Origin: Trigonopsis variabilis | Lineage: Eukaryota > Ascomycota > Trigonopsidomycetes > Trigonopsidales > Trigonopsidaceae | DNA: 64,000 nucleotides | Direction: 5' to 3' | Assembly: GCA_003707065.3 (NCBI GenBank) | Contig: PPXM03000002.1 | Span: forward strand, 558,001-622,000 | Shown here: positions 48,589-56,768 of the stretch, piece after piece | Position numbering within the stretch: the stretch's first letter is position 1 | Layout of the letters: every line of letters begins with the position of its first letter | Notes under the pieces: generated by a model | What the model saw: the letters and a program-made list of their open reading frames with translations, nothing else | Told to the model about the DNA's origin: nothing | Databases searched by the model: none | Made by a program: the position numbers and the translations under genes

Positions 48589-49977
48589 GATGATTGAGAA
48601 AGAAAGGTGGTTTCGCATAGAAGATAAAATTTATTTATGTTGTTGCGCTATGAGTGTAACTGTGAGGACTGTGCTGTACAATTGAATGTTTGGAACATCA
48701 AACTTGAGAACGAAGATCACTTTCGTATTCATTGCCGTGTAGGCGAATCTGAACCCTGTGGGAGACGGCTTGCTTTTATCGGACGGGACGTAACTAATAT
48801 AGGCGCTTCCTAAACAGAAAACGGGCCCAAGCATAGTATGATCCAAAGAGCATGGCTTCACCGCACCTTCTACGGTAAAGAAGGAGGCCAATAAGCTAAG
48901 ATACAGATGACTCTTATTTAGCAGCAGAAAGGGATAAAAGAGATAGGAAACATGTTATGAAGCTTAACATGAATTGACCGTTGGCATTAGTCTTCTATTG
49001 TTACCGAGAGGCCGGCCATATCTACGATCGAATTGGTTTACTGCGACTATTCTGGGGGGTAGAAAGGGGACAGGTTAAAGGTGAATGAATAATCGGGCTT
49101 GCTTCTTTGAAGTTAGTCCTGGAACGGCTGATTTGATTTGAGCCAGATTGGGGCTAGCGTGAAAGAAAAGGGAATGAGATCTCGTAACCGATTCATGATT
49201 TTGGCTACCAGGGCCATACAGTTGGTTGGAATCCCCGGAGATTGCGCTCAACGGCATTGGACATAAAAGTGGTGAATTGTGGCACGTAGGGAGTTCTCAA
49301 AGACGATATACCGACTGAAGCATAATAAGCTCATGAAGATGTATGGCATAATAAAAGACAAATAAACACCGGTCTAATTTGGCAGGAAAGTCACCTTCGA
49401 AGGAGAAAGAGCAGGTGTTGAATTAAGGCCTGCCTATGTTCCTCTTTGGAAAGCCGCGACCGAGTTAGTAGGGGTTTTTAGTCAGGCCTTTAGATAACCC
49501 AATTAGAAAGAAGAAGAAAGTATAGAGGTTAATATAGAAAAAACGGCAGTGAGCTTAGAATCTCGTAAATTATTTTGAGAATAGAATAGAACGTTTCCTT
49601 CTTATCAGTTTTTGTTTTGAATGTTAAAGAGGCTTTAAATACTGGCCCTAGATGACGGAGGCCAATATTGTTTTGACCCAGATAAAATACTAGGCAAAAC
49701 TTACGAGAGGGCCAAAACCCTTTGTCTGTATCGCACTAAGTGGGTCCAAACTACGGTCATGTCATGTAACATTTACCGAACGCTGATTCTCTTTGGACCA
49801 GGAATGTTTCTATCCAAACTGGTATCTCTAGTCTCGCGTTTGTGGTAAGACCAATTGAAGTGATCTCTTTCAGGTTTGCGGTTTCTTTTAGGTGACGGTT
49901 CTTATCGACGTTCGACTCGCGTTGATTTAGCTTAGCAATTCGAGATCGATCATCGAGAACTAGCGGAGCCGGTGTTG
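48589..49977. other. 1.4-kb intergenic after THO2
   Basis: No gene, tRNA or repeat recognised. It is purine-rich around 49400-49560 and probably includes a long 5' leader for the gene at 49978. Short frames of 60-86 codons are not conserved to my eye. Confidence 0.5.
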
Positions 49978-51510
49978 ATGTCTACAAGACAAGAGGCTCC
50001 CAAAAAACGTCAAGGACGACCTTTAGGAAAGATACTGATGGCGCGACTGGTTTTGTATCCAAGTTTGCAGGATATGTATCATCATCTTGCTCTCCATGAA
50101 TCGGTCAAACCTCCGCTGGTGATTCCCGTGAGGATTGAAGATGACGAAAATAAAGCAGACGGTAGTTCGCAGGCTAATGAGTTGACAATTGATATGAAAA
50201 GCAGCGACACCCATAGCCTCTCCAATCAGGCGCTCGAATCGGGTGCGGTGAAGACCTTTCCCAATTTCAGAGAAGCTGTGAGGAGTCTATTTAGTCTGGA
50301 TACTTGGTCATTTGTCAAAGTCGTCCGGGCTCTGTCTGCTCCATCGTCTGGAGCTTTGAAATTAGTCTCTTTGACGGCTGTGCCATCCCGAGGAAGTGAC
50401 TGTTCTACCGCATTCGTAAAGAAAGAAGTCTTGTACCCACGGTACAAACGAAATATGAAGATTTACATTATAGCGTATGGAAAATATTTTGTTTAGTTCC
50501 TGATTAACTTTTTTAGCGAGCATAACGACCAGTTGATTCATTGCGATACCTCTTCGCTTGGAAAAGTCAACTATGGCTACCAATTGCATGATATCGTGTT
50601 CAAAAATAGCATCTCAACTAATTCTCCCGCCTCAAGTCTGTTCACAGAAGAGTCAGCTCTCTCTTCTACTCCTTCAACAGGGAAATCTTTCGAGCATGTC
50701 CTTCAAACGAGCGATAGCAGTCCCGCAGCTACTTCAAAAGGTCCATTTTCGAATAAGCACTCCTATAACCCATCCGTTGAACTTTCCATGCCAGGACCGT
50801 CAACAAATCCAAGAAAGAGGAGTTACGATCAGTATCAACAATATCCAGAGCCAATGTTTAATCATTCTCATGGGTTTGACAGGAACAATCAACTGCTTAT
50901 TTATAACACAGCTGAAGTTCAGCAGCCCTCAGATTATACCCATCCATCAAGCCTTCATCATTATCATCAAAGTCCAGGACGATTTCAAGAGCACTCTTCA
51001 GCCTCAAAAGCTCCCATGAAAAATCCAGCAGGAGAGTATGGACATATGAACTACTCAACGATGTTTCCTTATCCTCTTTACACTTACCCTGTCCCTTACC
51101 CGATGCCTGTCGTCTTCACCCTTCCCGTCTCAAATCCTGCATCTCACCACCAGTCGTTTGGTGCATCCTTACCGGCCCAGCAACAGCCGTACGCGACCCA
51201 GTCAAACTTCGATAGTTTGCGTAGCGGTCAACCGTCTACTTCTCTTAGTGTAGACAGCTGCGAGCAGCCAAACAGGAGTTTAGAAAGTCCTCGTCAGCCG
51301 CAAAGCGATGCAAGTGCTCCAACATACATCCCGAGACCCCCACCTCAATATTACTACCAAAATACGGCTTATTATCCTCGTTTTCCTGCTCGAGAGGCTC
51401 AGAATCCTCCGACTACGGCAAATGATCGTGGAAGTCCTCAACAACTTGATGATGGCAGTCGATCAAAGAAGCTAGGCATTGATTCTTTATTGCAGAAAGA
51501 TGATGTCTAA
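49978..51510 (+). CDS. hypothetical protein, regulator-like, 496 aa
   Basis: Exons 49978-50474 and 50517-51510 (42-nt intron) give 496 residues. I do not recognise the family. The N-terminus has an AT-hook-like basic patch (KKRQGRPLGK). Residues about 85-190 look folded: FREAVRSLFSLDTWSFVKVV, LKLVSLTAVPSRG, VLYPRYKRNMKIYIIAEHND, LIHCDTSSLGKVNYGYQLHD. The rest is a low-complexity Ser/Pro/Gln/Tyr/His-rich tail with NPRKRSYDQYQQYPEP and a final KKLGIDSLLQKDDV. The composition is typical of fungal transcription regulators, and the folded part could be a DNA- or protein-binding domain. Velvet and WOPR domains were considered but do not match. Confidence 0.8.
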
Positions 51511-52130
51511 TATGTCAGAGCCCATTGTCTTTTTCTCCTCTTCTCGGTGTGCTTTTAGTTAGGAATATTGTCCCCTTTCTCGTTCCACACATTGTCGTAT
51601 GTTTTGTTCCATTATCGTTCCTTTCGTTCCACAGACCGGAAATAAGAGCGAGCGCTTTCGGCACCATGGCGTTTACTTCTGTATTCTCTTTTGACCGCCG
51701 CAATGGATCTTTTGAAAGCGAGTCCGGCTTCTCTTTGTCTTTGCCTTGCAGAACCTTAAAGGGCAATGATCTGATCAAATCGTTCTTCGTTTTGTATGCG
51801 CAACGTGCGTTATCATATTTGTCCTGCTTTCTAATATGTCTTATATGTGCCGTTGCCAAAACCTGGCAAGGAGCAAGAGTCGAACACGCTTACAGTAAAT
51901 TTTTTGCACAGAACTGGGCTGCCACCAAACGTTGGATCCATACAATGGAAGTTAACTGACACTGGCACTCGCCATGTAGCGGACTCGTATAAGAAGAGGA
52001 GTGATTAATGCTTTCCAGAGCATCACTCTCAAGGACAGCTTCAAGTATATATAATAAGACCATCTGAATTGGAGAGAAAAAGAAACAAAACGAGAAGATT
52101 CTGGTTGAATGACAACGGAAAAAAAAATGG
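51511..52130. other. 3' flank with biased open frames
   Basis: 620 bp. A 144-codon plus-strand frame (51525-51959, no convincing ATG near its start) and a 114-codon minus frame (51515-51859) overlap each other. Both have biased composition without recognised homology. Treated as noncoding or UTR. Confidence 0.45.
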
Positions 52131-52236
52131 TGACAACCACGAGATTCGAACTCGCGCGTGCGAACACACCAGGGATCTTAAGAGCTGGTAGCTCAAGACC
52201 TAAACCTGGCCCCTTAGACCACTCGGGCAAGTTGCC
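52131..52236 (-). tRNA. tRNA-Leu(TAG) with 24-nt intron
   Basis: The minus strand folds as a class II tRNA. Acceptor GGCAACT/GGTTGTC with discriminator A, D arm with GAGTGGTCTAAGG, anticodon stem CCAGG/CCTGG, a long variable arm (TGTGTTCGCACGC) and T arm GCGAG-TTCGAAT-CTCGT. The loop reads TT-TAG-G before a 24-nt intron at the canonical 37/38 site, so the anticodon is TAG (codon CTA). An A run upstream on the plus strand (52118-52127) is the T terminator on the minus strand. It lies 145 bp from the divergent tRNA-Ser. The gene shows CTA read as leucine. Confidence 0.93.
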
Positions 52237-52381
52237 TAGCAACAGAACTGAAACTGTATCGTCTGTACCAAACCGGAAAAAAAAGCCAAAATATGCTACA
52301 GATAGCTTGATTCTGCGTAATCTTATTTCCATTAGATATGGCATCCGTGTTACATATTAACACATGACTTCAACCAACATA

Positions 52382-52464
52382 GTCGATTTGGCCGAGTTGG
52401 TTATGGCGTTAGATTAGAAATCTAATTCCCTTTGGGAGCACAGGTTCGAATCCTGTAGTCGACG
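52382..52464 (+). tRNA. tRNA-Ser(AGA)
   Basis: Acceptor GTCGATT/AGTCGAC with discriminator G, D arm GGCCGAGTTGGTTATGGC, anticodon stem TTAGA/TCTAA with loop TTAGAAA giving anticodon AGA, a long variable arm (TTCCCTTTGGGAGC) and T arm CACAG-GTTCGAA region. No intron. A T7 terminator follows directly at 52467-52473. Confidence 0.96.
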
Positions 52465-52819
52465 AATTTTTTTGCTTATAAATGTTATTTTACCATAGTA
52501 ATTTGCTCTGCTTGGTATAGTCAGAACCTTGGCTCTCTTTTTTTTGTTTTCTCTTTGGTTATCGTTGAGAAGAGGTCTCTGTATTGGGACATAAGGTGAT
52601 AGCTGAAAGCTTTAGTAAACCGGATGAGGCAAAATATGAAGCCAAACCTTATCTGAAAGGAGAAAAATGAGCCAGGCCGGCGGTGCACGAAGGCGCGGCT
52701 TTACCCGTTTGAGGTCACACTGGTTACTGAAGAGCTTCTTTGTGCAATTGGGAGGTAACGTGCTACCGACGCGTCAAAATATACCCACCGTCCGGCGATA
52801 GATATGAGACAATGAGAGA
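52465..52819. other. intergenic between tRNA-Ser and 52820 gene
   Basis: 355 bp; begins with the Pol III terminator T run. No further gene recognised. Confidence 0.5.
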
Positions 52820-54004
52820 ATGAATCAAATCCTTGCCAATTCTGAAGAGTTCTTTGACCAGACTGTATATAAAATTGGATCTAAGCAAGGAGACAGCGAT
52901 ATTATTATTGGCAATCCATCCTGGGCCAGCGAACAGCCTAGACAAAGAGAAGATTTGAACGTCGACAAAGTCCCAAGCAAACGAGAACGATCATTAACAG
53001 AGCTAGCAACAAAACTCTTGCTGAACCATGTTCATGAGTTAAGTTACGATCATTTGAAATCAATTCCGTGGCATATAGGAAAGAAGTTGTTGGCCGAGAT
53101 CTATCGGGATGGCTATGATTCATTTCACGTTTTCTCTATCTTTGCACAGGCCTATGGGCATAATGATGATTTTACGTGTCATGATGAAATCAATATCGGA
53201 GGACTAGCTTCTCAGATGAGACAGGGTTCCAAGGACATCTGCACGGATTGGTTGAAGCGGTCGCTTAAAGTAGTTGGGAAAAAGCATCGATATCAGCCCT
53301 TAGATAGTCGAGTCCAGCTTAATTCAATTGCTAGCCAATGGAATCGGTTTATGAATCTGAAAGTGGGGCCATCTTTGCCCTATACAAGGACGTTAGCTAT
53401 CCTTGATATCTCGTATACAAGTGTTAATCGGGACGATTTGCTACTTCTGAGTCATCTCGACACTTTAGCAGCACTTAATGTAGCAGGTATACCTAGCTTC
53501 AATGCAGCAGTCCTGACGTCCTGGACGTTTGCTATTCCTGAAGGCAAGTGGTCTTTACTGAGGCTTTTAGTCATGTTCGATAACCCCAACTTAAGTCCTG
53601 CTGGCATCAGGCACATTGCTAAATTTCCCAGGTTACTTGCTTGCATGGTTGATGGATCGATGATCCCCTCGACGCATGCTCTTCCTTTCACCGTGCGCTC
53701 TCCTAGCCAGGACCCAGAATTATTTGGCCCATGTAATCTCGGCCACCTTTATCGAGTTTTATTGTCTCAGAATCACCTCAACCAACGTGAAATATGGGTA
53801 GAATTCAACTATGCTCTTGATATAAAATGGGTTCTGGGTCGAACCACTTATTCTAGCTTTTATGGAGACAAGAGGCGATTATTGGTGAGATCCCGTCTTC
53901 AACCAAACCATCGCCAAGTACCTTCAGAACACAAGCGATCGCTATCATCTACTGCTGCAAAAATTAGATTGAAGAAGAGGAAAAATATGAGAGATCTGGT
54001 TTGA
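52820..54004 (+). CDS. hypothetical leucine-rich protein, 394 aa
   Basis: A single exon from ATG 52820. No family recognised with certainty. Residues about 57-110 (LTELATKLLLNHVHELSYDH, IPWHIGKKLLAEIY) form a helical block somewhat like an F-box or an LRR cap. Residues about 190-285 hold irregular leucine-rich units: LAILDISYTSVNRDDLLLLS, LDTLAALNVAGIPSF, LLRLLVMFDNPNLSPAGIRH. They resemble an LRR fold in which successive beta-strands carry LxxLxL-type repeats. The C-terminus is very basic (KIRLKKRKNM) and may be a nuclear signal. It could be a substrate adaptor or nuclear scaffold; this is inference. Confidence 0.8.
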   Translation: MNQILANSEEFFDQTVYKIGSKQGDSDIIIGNPSWASEQPRQREDLNVDKVPSKRERSLTELATKLLLNHVHELSYDHLKSIPWHIGKKLLAEIYRDGYDSFHVFSIFAQAYGHNDDFTCHDEINIGGLASQMRQGSKDICTDWLKRSLKVVGKKHRYQPLDSRVQLNSIASQWNRFMNLKVGPSLPYTRTLAILDISYTSVNRDDLLLLSHLDTLAALNVAGIPSFNAAVLTSWTFAIPEGKWSLLRLLVMFDNPNLSPAGIRHIAKFPRLLACMVDGSMIPSTHALPFTVRSPSQDPELFGPCNLGHLYRVLLSQNHLNQREIWVEFNYALDIKWVLGRTTYSSFYGDKRRLLVRSRLQPNHRQVPSEHKRSLSSTAAKIRLKKRKNMRDLV

Positions 54005-54221
54005 GTTTATTCCTTGTATATTATGTTGATGGTCTACCGCTTTTTTACAAGTCTTCAAAGTGCTTCTGGATCCATTCCTGTCAGAGCGCCTTATTCAGTC
54101 TGACCTATCGTGTCTTTCTACGCCATCTTTAACGATAATGAAATATATAATAAAACAATTCAACCGTATCCTTCCCAAACAACGTTTCATAAGCTTCACC
54201 AACCGCCATGTCTGTCCCTTA

Positions 54222-56309
54222 CTAAGATTCCGAGGAGTTCTGCCCATGAAATAATGTATCTGATAAATGTAACTTATGTGAGGAGCTAAGCCAGTGATGA
54301 TGATGGTGATGATGTCGAGGGCGAGGTGGAAGAGGGGGTTCCCGAGGACGTGCCGTGGCTATGGTTGCCAAAGAAGCGCTGCTGCCAGCTTCCGAGTGCT
54401 CCAGAGACATTCCCAATTCAGGGGCTTCGCTTTTATGATGACTATGTAAGGTCTCGGATTTGGGAGCATCCATGCGCGTTCGTAAGGTAGATGTACTGTT
54501 ATGCCGTAATCCTCTGGATGGAGGAGGCGGGGGTGGAGGAGGAGAAGCAGGTAGTGGAAGGGAGAAGGTAGTTGCCAGTTTGGCTGAGGACAAGGAACTC
54601 GATGATGATTGGCGACTTCTCGCTGAAAGTCGGGGAATTGGGGGCGGCGGAGGTAGATGAGAAGAAGAATGCGAATCGTGACCAGATAAAGCAGAAGAGG
54701 AGTGTGATCGTCTCTTGAGCTGCGCGTCAGAAGACGTGTCCCTCGGAGAACCTGAAGGAATTACAGGAGAGCCCCTTCCACTATGATCTCGAGGGATTGG
54801 CGGAGGAGGAGGAAGACTATCATTCGATGATAGTCCACTGTCCTGAGGAGATAGTCCCAAAAAGACTTGTGGGGAGTCGCTCCCAGAAGCACGCTCTTGT
54901 GTAATAGTAGGAAGAGGAGATCTGCTTTCTTTCGGAGGTGGAGGAGGAGGAGGCGGAGGAAGAGCAGAAGTAAGATAGACTGATGCATCAGACAGTTTAC
55001 GGTCTCTATGGGAGTCGCAAGTCGTATCAGTTAAAGAGCTTGTGGTTGAATTTGAGCTGATTACAGGGGAGATATCAGCCCCAACGACATCACTGCCCGT
55101 GGAATTCGAAGAGACTGTGCCATTTCGGTTTCTCAGCCAAGAGACCGACAAACATCGCGAGACCAAGCGCTTTGTGGTTTCGGAAACGTCCATAAAGTGT
55201 TGGTTATTTTCGTCACCAAGTAATTGAGACAGTAACCGCAAAATGTCGTCGCGTTTGTAACAAGTAAAGCGCAGTTGAGTGTAAGCTAAAAGCGGATGAA
55301 AGACTCTTAGATACATTGCTCTCAATTGCTCATCTTCCCGAGAGGCATCGTAGAGTTCCCTAATAAACACGTCTACCAAAACCTGGAGGTCGTTAGTATA
55401 GAAATAATCTCTGGTAACTTTGGTAGTAAATACCAGATAGAGTAATTTAAGGATCATGAGTTGGATGCAAGCCTCTGGATGACGGTTGAGAGTCAGCAGG
55501 AGGCAATCGCTAAAATTCCTAGACGCATTGAGTCGGGCGCACAAAACCTGAACGACCTTATTGCGTAACGGCGGAAGAGGAGGTAGATTAGGAGTACATT
55601 GACCGGAAGAAGAAGAAGTAAAAGTGTCGGCCGAAGACTCCGGATATAAGCAAGAACAGTCATAGCCGGCTTTCTCGGCTATTGGGTACGGGCTATCAGA
55701 CGAATGAGCAGCAATCATATATTGTTCATTCAAAGCCAGAACCAGCTTAAAATAAGGTAAAGCATTAGAATCATTATCAATAGAACCAACCTCCTCAATG
55801 GAGCTAAGCAAGAACTCTATAAATTCCTGTTGGATGCTCAACATGTCCTCTCGTCCCATCTGCTGATTTTTGAATAGCTCCCACAACAATTCTAATCCAA
55901 CTCGATGCAAGTAAGCGTCACCATATCCCAGATTCCAGATAATATCGATGCCTCGACTCATCAGTTGACGATCCTGCAGTAGGGCATAAATCTCGGGCTG
56001 GTTCTCTCCATAGACTAAAAAGATAATCCCAATTATAAGCAACATGCTCCTATCAGTGTCATTCTCGGTAAAGAGAGTCACCAGCTTATTCATACAATAG
56101 TCTGGCTGCTGGGTCAAGAGGTCCGACTCAACCAAGATTGTACAGCATCGGATCAAGTCATAATCTCGAGACAGGTATTCCTCCCGCGAATGAGTCACGT
56201 AATCCAAAAATACCAGCAGCGTTCGGTCAACCTGACCTGACCCTTCAAACTTTCCTTCTAAAAACGATTGCACTTTTGTCCAGAAACTATCTAGACATTC
56301 GGTTGACAT
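54222..56309 (-). CDS. LDB17: Ldb17/Dip1 (SPIN90 family) Arp2/3 regulator
   Basis: One exon. The frame opens at a TTG at 56438, but the first ATG is 56309, giving 695 residues (MSTECLDSFWTKVQSF). The N-terminal 400 residues are an armadillo-like helical domain with the conserved NALPYFKLVLALNEQYM and ACIQLMILKLLYLVFTTKVT, characteristic of the DUF2013/Ldb17-Dip1-SPIN90 family. These proteins activate Arp2/3 to make the first linear actin filament at endocytic patches. The C-terminal 280 residues are disordered with at least six polyproline runs (up to eight Pro), likely for SH3 or profilin binding, and a His-only run near the end. The tail is longer than in fission yeast Dip1 and more like Ldb17. 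Confidence 0.87.
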   Translation of the reverse strand: MSTECLDSFWTKVQSFLEGKFEGSGQVDRTLLVFLDYVTHSREEYLSRDYDLIRCCTILVESDLLTQQPDYCMNKLVTLFTENDTDRSMLLIIGIIFLVYGENQPEIYALLQDRQLMSRGIDIIWNLGYGDAYLHRVGLELLWELFKNQQMGREDMLSIQQEFIEFLLSSIEEVGSIDNDSNALPYFKLVLALNEQYMIAAHSSDSPYPIAEKAGYDCSCLYPESSADTFTSSSSGQCTPNLPPLPPLRNKVVQVLCARLNASRNFSDCLLLTLNRHPEACIQLMILKLLYLVFTTKVTRDYFYTNDLQVLVDVFIRELYDASREDEQLRAMYLRVFHPLLAYTQLRFTCYKRDDILRLLSQLLGDENNQHFMDVSETTKRLVSRCLSVSWLRNRNGTVSSNSTGSDVVGADISPVISSNSTTSSLTDTTCDSHRDRKLSDASVYLTSALPPPPPPPPPKESRSPLPTITQERASGSDSPQVFLGLSPQDSGLSSNDSLPPPPPIPRDHSGRGSPVIPSGSPRDTSSDAQLKRRSHSSSALSGHDSHSSSHLPPPPPIPRLSARSRQSSSSSLSSAKLATTFSLPLPASPPPPPPPPSRGLRHNSTSTLRTRMDAPKSETLHSHHKSEAPELGMSLEHSEAGSSASLATIATARPREPPLPPRPRHHHHHHHWLSSSHKLHLSDTLFHGQNSSES

Positions 56310-56768
56310 TTCCCAGCGTATTATGCAGTCGTTATCTTCATATGACGGCCAACTTGCCCTGCTTTTCTTTCTTTTAGCGCCCTTATTTATCGGGTCTCGT
56401 TCCCGGTCTCTCGTGGTCAAGAAGCCGTTGTCGAGCAAAGGCTATCTATCACAATGGCAATGCCTCTGGTCTGTAACGCCAGCCCCTCTCTCAAGGAGCA
56501 ATGTTGTGATCATCAACAACTCTTTCAGGCACTTTTTTCTTCGTCTTGGCTTATTCTACAGCTTCAAATTTTACGTCAAAATGTAATTCTAGTCCTTATC
56601 GTACATTGTCCCCGACAAAATAATCTGTTCGCAGCAAAGTTTAATGTCCCTATCATGGCAACATGTAACGAGATTGATCCCAATAAGGTCAGCTGATGCC
56701 GTCGCGAAATTGATCGACGCGACTAAGAGAGATTCCAAGAGCCTATGGTGTTCATGACACTGATTGGC
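56310..56768. other. LDB17-MSH2 tandem spacer
   Basis: 459 bp covering the LDB17 promoter and MSH2 3' end (both minus-strand genes). Open frames here are shadows or non-ATG extensions. Confidence 0.45.

Noticed and set aside
49978-50600. Velvet or WOPR domain in the unknown regulator-like protein
   Set aside because: Considered because of size and tail composition, but the conserved sequence blocks of either family are not present.
51525-51959. 144-codon plus-strand open frame after the 49978 gene
   Set aside because: No convincing ATG near its start, strongly hydrophobic biased composition, overlapped by another open frame on the minus strand; likely 3' UTR.
54460-54660. Gly-rich plus-strand frame opposite the LDB17 tail
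   Set aside because: Complement of the polyproline codons; Gly runs are a mirror effect.
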